Notes under the pieces: generated by a model
Databases searched by the model: none
Seen by the model: the letters and a program-made list of their open reading frames with translations, nothing else
What the model was told of the DNA's origin: nothing
Shown: positions 19,529 through 28,500 of the stretch, piece by piece
How the letters are laid out: every line of letters starts with the position of its first letter
Numbering within the stretch: position 1 is the first letter of the stretch
Assembly: GCF_003892345.1 (NCBI RefSeq)
Contig: NZ_RRUE01000001.1
Span: forward strand, 527,008 to 591,007
Direction: 5' to 3'
DNA: 64,000 nucleotides
From: Lautropia dentalis
GTDB taxonomy: Bacteria > Pseudomonadota > Gammaproteobacteria > Burkholderiales > Burkholderiaceae_E
Position numbers and translations under genes: made by a program

Positions 19529-19836
19529 TGGCCGGCCTCCTGGAGAATCCTGCGGGTGAGGGCGTCGTACCGGCTGTTGGCGCGCCAGATGTAGAGGCCG
19601 GTGACGGCGATGGTGAAGAGGATGACGAAGAGCGCGACCGGCATGCCGATGCTGGTGACGGCCCCTTCGTGCAGGGGGCGTCCGAGGAATGGACGGTCGA
19701 AGGCGATGAGGCCGATGTAGCCGTAGAAGACGATCAGCATCAGGATGGTGAGAGTCCATCCGAGGCGGCTGCGCTGCGCCTTGAGGCGCTGGTAGTCCGG
19801 ATGGTTCCGGATTCTTTCGACGACGGGGTCGGTCAT
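19525..19836 (-). CDS. yjcH: DUF485 inner-membrane protein YjcH
   Basis: 103 residues with two membrane segments (about 27-50 and 63-85), matching DUF485, the small protein encoded just before actP in many proteobacteria. Typical opening: [19 protein letters not shown]. Function is unproven; co-transcription implies a helper role in acetate uptake. The ATG at 19836 has an excellent GGAGGAG 6 bases upstream, so the longer frame to 19935 is not used. The last four bases overlap the actP start. Confidence 0.9.
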   Translation of the reverse strand: MTDPVVERIRNHPDYQRLKAQRSRLGWTLTILMLIVFYGYIGLIAFDRPFLGRPLHEGAVTSIGMPVALFVILFTIAVTGLYIWRANSRYDALTRRILQEAGQ

Positions 19837-20049
19837 GGGGGACTCCTCCAGGTGATGGTTGTGCGCCAGCGTTTGCACGATGCAGAACGTGATGGCGCAG
19901 AGGTCAACTCTGGAGGAGGGCGTGGGGTGGCGCAAGGCGGGGAATTACGAAGGGGGGAAGTCCTGATGGGGGTTGTACGGAGAGGGTTTGTCCCGGTGCC
20001 GTTGGGGGTTTTCTGGCGGTTTCCTGGGGGCTGGGGGCGTCTTGCGTGG

Positions 20050-20151
20050 GGGGATTGCGTCTTGCGGAGGACGGCCTCAAGGGGGGGCGTTTTGTGGAAG
20101 CTGGCTTCAGGAGGGATTGATTGCGTTTTGCGGAAGACGAATCCGGGTGGG
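20050..20151. repeat. Tandem array flanking fold-back copy A
   Basis: Three degenerate units of about 30-36 bp, each with a GGAAGACGGCTTC-like core (GGAGGACGGCCTC, GGAAGCTGGCTTC, GGAAGACGAATCC), run directly into the left arm of the palindrome. The same core occurs beside the other three copies, on the corresponding side. Confidence 0.65.
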
Positions 20152-20326
20152 GCGGCGCGGGGAGCGGGAGGCTCCTGCGGCTCATGCGCTCAGCCCGTTT
20201 TTGACGCCCACGACCTGCGTCGTGGCCGGCAAAAACAGGCGCCTGTGAACTTTTTTGCCCTGTGGGCAAAAAAGGTTCTACGGCTACCGCGAAATCGCCG
20301 CAGGAGCCTCCCGCTCCCCACACCGC
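20152..20326 (+). repeat. Fold-back element family 1, copy A
   Basis: Outer arms 20152-20181 and 20297-20326 pair at 28 of 30 positions. Inside are two hairpins: CCACGAC-CTGC-GTCGTGG near 20208-20225, and CTTTTTTGCCC-TGT-GGGCAAAAAAG near 20250-20274. The second is perfect but differs in sequence from the matching hairpin in copies B-D. Total 175 bp. Confidence 0.85.
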
Positions 20327-20378
20327 TTCATGAATGCGTGCGTTGCTGCTTCGACTGGAATAAGGCAAGCCCCACTTT

Positions 20379-21245
20379 TTACCGGAATACCACGGTGCGG
20401 TGGCCGTCCAGCATGATGCGGTGTTCGGCGTGCCATTTGACGGCGCGGGCCAGGACGACGTTTTCCACGTCGCCGCCGAGGGCGGTGAGGGTTTCGACGT
20501 TCATGGCGTGATCGACGCGTTCGATGTCCTGTTCGATGATGGGGCCTTCGTCCAGTTCGGCGGTGACGTAGTGGGCGGTGGCGCCGATGATCTTCACGCC
20601 ACGGTCATGGGCCTGGTAGTAGGGGCGGGCGCCCTTGAAGCTGGGCAGGAAGGAATGGTGGATGTTGATGGCACGGCCTTCGAGCTGGCGGCAGAGGCTG
20701 TCGGACAGGATCTGCATGTAGCGGGCAAGAACGATGAGTTCGGCGCCGGACTGTTCGATGATGTCGAGCTGGCGTTTTTCGGCGGTGTCGCGGGTGGCGG
20801 CGCTGACGGGGACGTGATGGAAGGGAATGCCTTCGTTCTCGACCTGGGCGCGGAAGTCCTCGTGGTTGGAGATGACGGCGCGGATGTCGATGGGCAGGGT
20901 GCCGGTGCGGGTGCGGAACAGCAGGTCGTTGAGACAGTGGCCCAGTTTCGACACCAGTATGACGGTGGGCATGCGGCGATGGCTTTCGGCAAGACGCCAG
21001 TTCAGGCCGAAGGTGGGGGCCAGTTCGCGGACGGCAGTACAGAGTGTCTGGTGCGGGGCGGGGCTGGCGAAGCGCACGCGCATGAAGAAGTGGCCGGTGT
21101 CGGTGGCGTTGTACTGGGCCGCCTCGGTGATGTTGCCCTGGTGCTGCAGCAGCAGGCCGGTGATGGCGTGGACGATGCCCGGACGGTCGGGGCAGGAAAG
21201 GGTGAGGATGTACTCGGGGGTGGGATGGGAAGACAGGGCATTCAT
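20379..21245 (-). CDS. purU: Formyltetrahydrofolate deformylase PurU
   Basis: 288 residues (E. coli 280). Releases formate from 10-formyl-tetrahydrofolate, balancing one-carbon pools with glycine and purine synthesis. An N-terminal ACT domain (EYILTLSCPDRPGIVHAITG) is followed by a formyltransferase-fold domain with catalytic N184, H186 (INIHHSFLPSF) and D232 (LDEGPIIEQD). The ATG at 21245 is preferred because the family starts within a few residues of this point; the frame extends upstream without family-like sequence. No insertion is seen. Confidence 0.95.
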   Translation of the reverse strand: MNALSSHPTPEYILTLSCPDRPGIVHAITGLLLQHQGNITEAAQYNATDTGHFFMRVRFASPAPHQTLCTAVRELAPTFGLNWRLAESHRRMPTVILVSKLGHCLNDLLFRTRTGTLPIDIRAVISNHEDFRAQVENEGIPFHHVPVSAATRDTAEKRQLDIIEQSGAELIVLARYMQILSDSLCRQLEGRAINIHHSFLPSFKGARPYYQAHDRGVKIIGATAHYVTAELDEGPIIEQDIERVDHAMNVETLTALGGDVENVVLARAVKWHAEHRIMLDGHRTVVFR

Positions 21246-21748
21246 GGGTGGAGCGGGACAGCGGGTGTCCGGGGAGAGAACAGGGACAGCCTGTGGCATG
21301 GGATTCTGCCGAGGGCAGGGAAGTCTGCCAAAGGCAAGGGATTCTTTCTGCGGAGGCAATATGCCGGTTCATCTTAGCACCCCGGTTCCCGGTGGGTGTG
21401 TGCGGGGGCGCGTGCCTTTTACGCATGCGTCTTCGCGATGCTCCCCCCACTTTTTTGGGTGTGCCTGAGCCGGTCGGAGTGCAGCAGGGGCATGGGAACG
21501 TCTGCCCGGGCGAGGGCGCTGTCGGCAGTGTGCATGGCTGCGGTGCGCCTGGCTGGGGTGTGCCGGTTGTGGTGGTGTGTGGCCGTGGTGATGTCGTGGG
21601 GTACCGGTGGCCGGGGGCGGCAGCCGGGTGGTACAGGGATGAAACATCCGGGTTACGGGGATCGGCTACCATGTGCGGCGTGACAGGGGCCGATCATGTG
21701 TTGGTGCCCCCTTTTCCATGTTGATGGTTTTTGTCAGGAGTTAACAGA
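21246..21748. other. 503-bp divergent gap purU / outer-membrane protein gene
   Basis: No gene, RNA or family repeat recognised. Contains GT-rich low-complexity sequence around 21520-21600. Promoters for the two divergent genes must lie here but were not identified. Confidence 0.4.
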
Positions 21749-22507
21749 ATGTTTGCTGATTTTGCAGGTCGCATGAAAACCACCCGTGCGGCGGTGCTGC
21801 TGGCCGTGGCCGGTGGCTGTGGTCTGGCCGCTTCATCGGCCATGGCGGCAGACAGGTACGCCAACACGGTGCAGGCGCTGGGCCAGTCGGAGTTCCGCGA
21901 GCTGTCGAAGGAACTGGGGGGCGGTGTGGCCTTCAAGGGTGTGGTGCCGGCCGAGGGGCTGGGGCTGATGGGCTTCGACATCAGCGCGTCGGCCACGGGC
22001 TTCAAGCTGTCGAACCGCGGTCTGTGGAGCCGTGCCTCCAATGGCGCCAAGATCGACAATTACGTGGCGATGGGCGGTGTACGTGTGCACAAGGGCCTGC
22101 CGTACAACGTGGATGTGGATGCGTTCTACAACAAGGCGTCGCACGATATTGCCAACTGGGGCGGTGGTGTGCGCTGGGCGTTCATCGAGGGCAGCACGCT
22201 GTTGCCGGCGGTGGCGGTGCGGGGCTCGTTCTCGAAGCTCTCTGGCGTGGATCAGGTGAAGATGACCACGAAGGGGCTGGATCTGTCCGTTTCGAAGGGT
22301 ATCCTGATGTTCACGCCGTATGCTGGGGTGGGCAAGGTGTGGGTGGACAGTACGCCGCAGGGTATTCCGGGGCTGACGAAGGAGTCCTTCTCGCTCAATC
22401 GCCGCTTTGTGGGTATCAACATCAATCTGGGCCTGAATCTGGCGGCCGAGGTCGATCGCACGGGTAATACCACGAGCTACAGTGTGAAGGCCGGTATCCG
22501 GTTCTGA
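21749..22507 (+). CDS. Outer-membrane beta-barrel protein of unknown function
   Basis: 252 residues. Signal peptide with RMKTTRAAVLLAVAGGCGLA and cleavage after SSAMA (about residue 31). The mature part has alternating amphipathic strands with Gly/aromatic caps and ends in phenylalanine (SVKAGIRF), the C-terminal pattern recognised by the Bam machinery. No porin or transport family was recognised. The ATG at 21749 has a strong AGGAG 8 bases upstream (21736-21740). A good terminator follows. It sits alone between purU and pgi. Confidence 0.75.
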   Translation: MFADFAGRMKTTRAAVLLAVAGGCGLAASSAMAADRYANTVQALGQSEFRELSKELGGGVAFKGVVPAEGLGLMGFDISASATGFKLSNRGLWSRASNGAKIDNYVAMGGVRVHKGLPYNVDVDAFYNKASHDIANWGGGVRWAFIEGSTLLPAVAVRGSFSKLSGVDQVKMTTKGLDLSVSKGILMFTPYAGVGKVWVDSTPQGIPGLTKESFSLNRRFVGININLGLNLAAEVDRTGNTTSYSVKAGIRF

Positions 22508-22538
22508 TGTGTATGGCCCTGCTGCAGGGCCGAAAAGG

Positions 22539-22580
22539 AAAAACCCTGGGGGAAGTGTGCTGCTTCCTGCCGGGGTTTTC
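22539..22580 (+). terminator. Terminator after the outer-membrane protein gene
   Basis: AAAACCC...GGGGAAG pairs with CTTCC...GGGGTTTT (imperfect stem, apical TGTGCTG), ending in a T-run. It lies 32 bp after the stop. Confidence 0.7.
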
Positions 22581-22599
22581 TGTTTCGTCGGATATACGG

Positions 22600-22788
22600 A
22601 GGGCGGCTTTGCCTAGGGGCTCGATGTATGGAAAACGGCCGCTGGGTGAAGCCTTGATACCCAGATGACGCTGCTTTGAGCGAAGTTCCCTGTACGGAAG
22701 ACGGCTTCGGGTGGGGCGGCCATGGATACATGGAGGACGACTTTGGGCGGAGCAGCCATGAATACATGGAAGACGGCTTCGAGGGGGG
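22600..22788. repeat. Tandem array flanking fold-back copy B
   Basis: Degenerate units of about 34-36 bp (TACGGAAGACGGCTTCGGG, TACATGGAGGACGACTTTGG, TACATGGAAGACGGCTTCGA) run up to the left arm of copy B. More decayed units lie upstream to about 22600. Confidence 0.7.
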
Positions 22789-22975
22789 CGGCGTGGGGAG
22801 GGGGAGCCTCCTGCGGCTCATACACTCACGCCAACTTTGTTGCCCACGACCTGCGTCGTGGTCAACAAACTTGTCGGGCTGACACTTTCCGACAACCGGG
22901 GCTGCGCCCCGCCCGTCAGAAAGTGTTTGCCGCCTACCGTGAAATCGCCGCAGGAGGCTCCCCCTCCCCACGCCG
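22789..22975 (+). repeat. Fold-back element family 1, copy B
   Basis: Outer arms 22789-22817 and 22947-22975 are perfectly complementary over 29 bp. Inner hairpin 1 at 22836-22869 (TTTGTTGCCCACGAC, loop CTGC, 14 of 15 pairs). Inner hairpin 2 at 22882-22926 (ACACTTTC stem, then GAC, then CGGGGC-TGC-GCCCCG tip). Together a three-way junction of 187 bp, the same length as copy D. Confidence 0.9.
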
Positions 22976-23062
22976 CTTCACAGGTTCGCGGCGTTGCGGC
23001 TTCGACGCGAGAGAGCAGGGCCTGATTTCGTGTGACTGCCGGATGCTGCTATTCAGGGAAAA

Positions 23063-23247
23063 GCGACGTGGAGCGGGACGGCGCTGCGGCGATTTCGCGG
23101 TACGCGTGAACGACTTTCTGACGGTCGGGCGAAGCCCGATTGTCGGAAAGTGTTTTAGCGCTGAAGCTTTGTTGACCACGACGCAGGTCGTGGGCAACAA
23201 AGCTTCAGTGAGCGTATGAGCCGCAGGGGCGTACCGGTCCGCGGCGC
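23063..23247 (-). repeat. Fold-back element family 1, copy C (inverted)
   Basis: Reverse orientation to B, starting 87 bp after it. The interior is nearly identical to copy D, but hairpin 2 has the tip TCGGGC-GAA-GCCCGA where B and D have CGGGGC-GCA. The outer arms are the most decayed of the four copies, apart from the conserved CTGCGGC/GCCGCAG next to the junction. Confidence 0.85.
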
Positions 23248-23350
23248 GCGCTGCAACGAAGCCGTGCCTCATGCACAGACAGAACATGCCGCAACGAAGT
23301 CGTGCTTCATGCGCAGAGAACATGCTACAGCGGAGACGTGCCTCACGCGC
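23248..23350. repeat. Tandem array flanking fold-back copy C
   Basis: Three units of about 34-38 bp of the form GCYGCAACGAAGYCGTGC followed by CTCATGC and AGAACAT, starting directly at the outer arm of copy C. Confidence 0.7.
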
Positions 23351-23370
23351 CGTACATCACCGGGGCTGGA

Positions 23371-24996
23371 TCACCCCCGGAAATACCCCAGCAGTGCCCG
23401 GGTGGCAGGATCCAGCGCACTGGCGTCACCACCGGCCAGTGCCGTTTCCACCGACTTGGCCATCACCTTCCCATATTCGACACCGAACTGGTCGAAAGCG
23501 TTGATGCCCAGAATCACGCTGGCCACGAAAGTGGCATGCTCGTAGGCGGCCAGCAGGGCGCCCAGACTGCGGGCATCGATGGACGGCAGCAGGATCAGTG
23601 TGCTGGGGCGGTTGCCCGGGAAAGCCTTGTGCCAGTCCTCGCCCTGCGCTTCATTCGGCAGCGGCTTGCCCAGCGCCAGTGCGGCACTCTGCGCCAGGCA
23701 GTTGGCCACCAGAATCTGGTGACGTGGATCGTCGGCACCGCTGAGGGTGGCGGGATCGGGCTTGCGGGCGAGAATGAAATCGACCGGTACCGTATCCGGC
23801 CCCTGGTGCAGCTGCTGGAAGAACGAGTGCTGGGCATTGGTGCCCGACACGCCCCAGATCACCGGCGCGCTGGGCAGGCTCAGATGGCTGCCGTTGACGC
23901 GGGCCGACTTGCCGTTGCTTTCCATGATCAGCTGCTGCAGGTAGTTGGGCAGCAGGCGCAGCCGTTCGCTGTAGGGAATGATGGCCTGGGTGGCGCAGTC
24001 CAGGATGTCGCGGTTCCAGATGCTGATCATGCCCAGCCAGGCAGGTAGGTTGCTCTTGAAGGGGGCGCTCTGGAAGTGCTCGTCCATGGCATGGGCACCG
24101 TCGAGCAGCTGTTCGAACGCGTCGGGGCCACAGGCGATGGCAATGGATACACCGGCGGCCGACCACAGCGAATAGCGGCCACCGACCCAGTCCCAGAAAC
24201 GCAGGATCTGGGAGGAGGGCACGCCGTACTGTTCGGCGGCCTCGGGGTTGGCGGTGACGCCGATGAACTGTTTCAGCGCGGCCTCACGCGGGACACCGCC
24301 CTGGGTCAGCCAGTTGAGCGCCGCCTCGGCGTTGGCCAGGGTCTCGCGGGTGGTGAAGGTCTTGGAGACGACCAGGAAGGCAGTGGTGGCGGGGTCGAGA
24401 CCGGCCACGTTGCGGGCCAGGTCGGCCGGGTCCACGTTGGCCACGAAGCGGACATCGGGGGCGTCGGGGGTGGCCAGGGCGTCGCAGACCAGGCGCGGGC
24501 CGAGGTCGGAACCGCCGATGCCGATGCAGACCAGCGTTTCCAGCGGCTGGCCGGTGTGGCCTCGCAGCTCGTCATTGCGGAAGCGGGTGGCCAGGGCACG
24601 GATGCGTTCGCGCTCGGCCCGGGCCAGCTGGCCGGCGGTGGCGTCGGCATCGTTGCCACGCAGGGCGGTGTGCAGCACCTGGCGGCCTTCGGTGGGGTTG
24701 GCGATGCCGCCGCCCAGCATGAACTGTCGCGCCTCGGGCAGGCGGGCACTGTTGGCCACGCCGATCAGGGCGTCGATGACGGCGCCGTCGATGCGCTGTT
24801 TGCTGAAGTCGGCGACCAGGCCGGCGGCCTCGAGGCGCAGCTGGGCAGGCCGGTCGGGGTTGTCGAGCAGGCTGCGCAGCGAGGTGCCTTCGATCCGGCG
24901 TCCCTCGCGCTGCAGGATGCGCCAGGCCGCCCGCCGTGCGCCGGTGGTGGGGGCGTGGTGTGAGGGGTTGGCGGGCGTCTTTTGCGTGTTGTCCAT
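23371..24996 (-). CDS. pgi: Glucose-6-phosphate isomerase
   Basis: 541 residues, near the family length (549 in E. coli). Interconverts glucose 6-phosphate and fructose 6-phosphate. Landmarks: CIGIGGSDLGPRLV (157-170), VVSKTFTTRETLAN, GRYSLWSAAG (273-282), active-site E359 (IMESNGK), H390 (GTNAQHSFFQ) and K510 (FDQFGVEYGK). No insertion in the body. The start at 24996 gives a 15-residue polar lead before the first helix. It is transcribed away from the DUF423 gene end, 149 bp downstream of it on the same strand, and likely has its own promoter. Confidence 0.96.
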   Translation of the reverse strand: MDNTQKTPANPSHHAPTTGARRAAWRILQREGRRIEGTSLRSLLDNPDRPAQLRLEAAGLVADFSKQRIDGAVIDALIGVANSARLPEARQFMLGGGIANPTEGRQVLHTALRGNDADATAGQLARAERERIRALATRFRNDELRGHTGQPLETLVCIGIGGSDLGPRLVCDALATPDAPDVRFVANVDPADLARNVAGLDPATTAFLVVSKTFTTRETLANAEAALNWLTQGGVPREAALKQFIGVTANPEAAEQYGVPSSQILRFWDWVGGRYSLWSAAGVSIAIACGPDAFEQLLDGAHAMDEHFQSAPFKSNLPAWLGMISIWNRDILDCATQAIIPYSERLRLLPNYLQQLIMESNGKSARVNGSHLSLPSAPVIWGVSGTNAQHSFFQQLHQGPDTVPVDFILARKPDPATLSGADDPRHQILVANCLAQSAALALGKPLPNEAQGEDWHKAFPGNRPSTLILLPSIDARSLGALLAAYEHATFVASVILGINAFDQFGVEYGKVMAKSVETALAGGDASALDPATRALLGYFRG

Positions 24997-25145
24997 GTCG
25001 AAAAACCTCCAGCGGGCTGCTTATCGCAGGGATAGTGCCACAATTGTTCAAAATTTCGTCAAATAAACCCGCGGCGTTCGGGCTGTTAATGTCGGCCTGT
25101 TGCTTTTTGTAGGGGGCGGCACGAACAGGGGGCTGGCGCTTTCCG

Positions 25146-25580
25146 TCAGTGCCGTCTGGCGGTGGCCATGGCGGCGACGGCCAGGGTGAGCCAGCCGAGG
25201 ATGAAGCAGATGCCACCCGCGGGGGTCATGAAGGGAAACGGGCGCTCGCCGGTGAGGGAGAGGGCGTAGAGGCTGCCGCTGAAGAGCAGGATGCCGGCGA
25301 TGAAGAAGCTGCCTGCCAGCGTGAGGGCGCGGCGTGACAGGACATGGCCGAGGGCGCCGACGGCCAGCAGGGCGAGGGCGTGGTACATCTGGTAGCGGAC
25401 GGCGGTCTCGTACATGACGAGCAGGGGTTCGGCCAGTTCGGCCCGCAGGGCGTGGGAGCCATAGGCGCCTGCGCCGACGGCGATGGCACCGAACAGGGCG
25501 CCGGCGCCCAGCCAGGGCAGACCGTGGGTCTGGCGGGGCGGTTTGGGACGGGTGGCGGCAATGCTTTCCATGGGGGTCAT
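25146..25580 (-). CDS. DUF423 small membrane protein (YgdD type)
   Basis: 144 residues with four membrane segments. Family landmarks GAYGSHAL, YHALALLAVGA and the C-terminal FMTPAGGICFILGWLTLA match the DUF423 family of unknown function. The ATG at 25580 overlaps the uvrA TGA (25577-25579) as ATGA, so the two are translationally coupled; M4 at 25571 is an alternative. Coupling to uvrA is probably incidental. Confidence 0.85.
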   Translation of the reverse strand: MTPMESIAATRPKPPRQTHGLPWLGAGALFGAIAVGAGAYGSHALRAELAEPLLVMYETAVRYQMYHALALLAVGALGHVLSRRALTLAGSFFIAGILLFSGSLYALSLTGERPFPFMTPAGGICFILGWLTLAVAAMATARRH

Positions 25581-28500
25581 TCCTGTGAGGTGGCCGGGGC
25601 CGGGCGGCGGGCCGGTTTTCGGGGGGCAGCTGTCCTGTCCGTGTCCGGGGCTGACGTTTCGTGGGCGGTGGCCGTTTTGCGGGATTTGGCCGTTTTTCGG
25701 GAGCCTGCCGTCCTGCGGGACGGAGAGGCTTCTCCGGCCGGCTGACCGGTCTGCCTGGACTGGCTGACCTGGTCGAGCTGGCTGGGGCGGCTGGACTGAC
25801 TGCTGCGGTGGGCGGCCAGGAATTCGGCCAGCAGGCGGCCGGTATGGGTCTTGCGGCTGCGGGCGAGCTGGGCGGGGGGGCCTTCGGCAACGACCTGGCC
25901 GCCGGCGGTGCCGCCTTCGGGGCCGATGTCGATGATCCAGTCGGCTTCGGCCCAGATGTTCTGGTTGTGCTCGATGACCAGCAGGGTGTTGCCGGCATCG
26001 ACGAGGCGGTGCATGACGTGCAGCAGTTTTTCCACGTCGGCCATGTGCAGGCCGACGGTGGGTTCGTCCAGCACGTAGAAGGTGCCGCCGTCCTCGACAT
26101 CCCCGGTGTGGCCGGCCCTGCGGGCGCGGGCCCGGGCGGTGGCCTGGGCCTTGGCCTCGCGCAGCGGGTCGGCGTGTTCGGTCAGGGCGCGGACCTTGGC
26201 CAGCTCGGTGACGAGCTTGATGCGCTGGGCCTCGCCGCCGGACAGGGTGGGGCTCTGCTGGCCGAGGGTGAGGTAGCCGAGGCCGACATCCTGCAGCAGC
26301 TGCAGGGGGTGGGCGATGCTGCGCCACGGAGCGAAGAATTCGAGGGCTTCGTCGACGGTCATCTGCAGGACGTCGGCGATGGATCTGCCGTTGAGTCTGA
26401 CCTGGTTCGTTTCGGGGTCGAAGCGGCCGCCATGGCAGACATCGCAGAGGATGCGGACATCCGGCAGGAAGTTCATCTCGATGGTGCGCACGCCCTGGCC
26501 TTCGCAGGCGGGGCAGCGGCCGCCGGCGGTGTTGAAGGAGAAGCGCGAGGCGGTGTAGCCGCGCAGGCGGGCTTCGCTGGTGTCGGCGAACAGGCGGCGG
26601 ATGGCGTCCCAGAAGCCGATGTAGGTGGCCGGGGTGGAGCGCGGCGTCTTGCCGATGGGGGTCTGGTCCACTTCCAGCACGCGCTGGATGCCCTGCCAGC
26701 CGTCGAGCGAGGCGCAGTGGGGCAGTCTGCCCCTGTCTCCGCCCAGACGGCGCTGCAGGGCGTCGAGCAGGACGTCGCGGGCGAAGGTGGATTTGCCGGA
26801 GCCGGAGACGCCGGTGACGACGGTGAGGCGCTTGAGTGGTACCCGGGCGCTGGCATCCTGCAGGTTGTGCAGGTGGGCGCCATGCAGTGCGAGGGATGGG
26901 GTGTGGCTGTCGACGGGGCGGCGGGCGTGGTCGGGCAGGGCCGGGGGATGGGCCAGATAGCGGCCGGTGAGGCTGTCGGGGTTGGCCTCGATCTGCGGCA
27001 GGGTACCGCTGGCGATGATCCGGCCCCCCAGCCGTCCTGCGCCGGGGCCGATGTCGATGACGTGATCGGCGCGGGCGATGGTCTCCTCGTCATGCTCGAC
27101 GACCAGCAGGGTGTTGCCCTTGTGGCGCAGCCGGTCCAGCGTCTCCAGCAGCAGGCGGTTGTCGCGCGGATGCAGGCCGATGGTGGGTTCGTCCAGCACG
27201 TAGCAGACGCCCTGCAGGTTGGAGCCCAGCTGTCCGGCCAGGCGGATGCGCTGGGCCTCGCCGCCGGAGAGCGTGGGGGCGGCGCGGTCCAGCGTTAGGT
27301 AGCCCAGGCCCACGTCGATGAGGAAGCTGAGGCGGTTGCGGATCTCGTCGAGGATGCCGCTGGCGATTTCCTGCTGGCGGCGGTCGAAGCGCTTGCCGGC
27401 GGTCTCGACCCACTGGCGGGCCTCCAGGACCGACTGGGCGGTGACGTCGGCAATGGACTGGTCGCCGATGCGCACGTGCAGGGCCATCGGGTTCAGGCGC
27501 TGGCCATGGCAGACGGGACAGGGTTCGTCGCTGTAGGTGACGCCGGCATCGGTTTCGCCTTCCAGACCGGGGGTGAGCTCGTCGGCCCTGATGCGGCCGA
27601 TGATGCGCAGCCCGGTGCCCAGGCAGCCGGGGCACCAGCCCTGTTTGGCGTTGAAGGAGAAGGTGCGCGGGTCCAGTTCCGGGTAGCTGGTGCCGCAGTG
27701 GCTGCAGGCCCGTTTGGTGCTGAACAGGACGGTTTTCAGGGGGGTGTCGATGTCCTGCTGCAGCCGGTCCACGTCTTCGAGCAGCATGACCACGCCCTTG
27801 CCGTGCTGCAGGGTGGTGAGCAGGTGGGTACGCAGTTCGGTTTCCGCCTCGGGGGTGATGGTGAGGTCGGCCACCGGCAGTTCGATGTTGTGCTCGATGT
27901 AGCGGTCGATGCGCGGGAAACCCTGGGTGGGCAGGAATCTGCCATCGACGCGCAGCATGGGGTAGCCCTTGCCGCGGGCCCATTTGGCCAGATCGGTGTA
28001 GACGCCCTTGCGGCCGACCACCAGCGGGGCCAGCAGGCCGATGCGGCGGTTACGGTAGTCACGCTGGATGCGGGCGGCGATGCTGTCGAAGGACTGGGCC
28101 TCGATGGGGGTTTCGTCGTTGGGGCAGTACTGGGTGCCGAGCTTCTGGTAGAGCAGGCGCAGGAAGTGATGGATTTCGGTGAGGGTGGCCACGGTGCTCT
28201 TGCGGCCGCCACGGCTGGTGCGCTGCTCGATGGCCACGGTGGGCGGAATGCCGTAGACGCCATCGACATCGGGCCGGGAGGCGGGCTGGACGAACTGGCG
28301 GGCGTAGGCGTTGAGCGATTCCAGATAGCGGCGCTGACCCTCGCCGAAGACGACATCGAAGGCCAGCGTGGATTTGCCACTGCCCGAGACGCCGGTGATG
28401 ACGGTGAGCCGGTCACGCGGGATGTCGACGTCGATGTTCTTCAGGTTGTGCTCGCGGGCGCCGTGCACGAGGATGGCGTGGTGGGCGCGTTCGCGCAGCG

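Larger units (their letters stand above)
19837..20378. other. Intergenic region yjcH-purU with fold-back copy A
   Basis: 542 bp with no gene. It should hold the yjcH-actP promoter near 19840-19930. From about 20050 on it is filled by a family 1 fold-back element (20152-20326) and its tandem-repeat flank. Confidence 0.6.
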
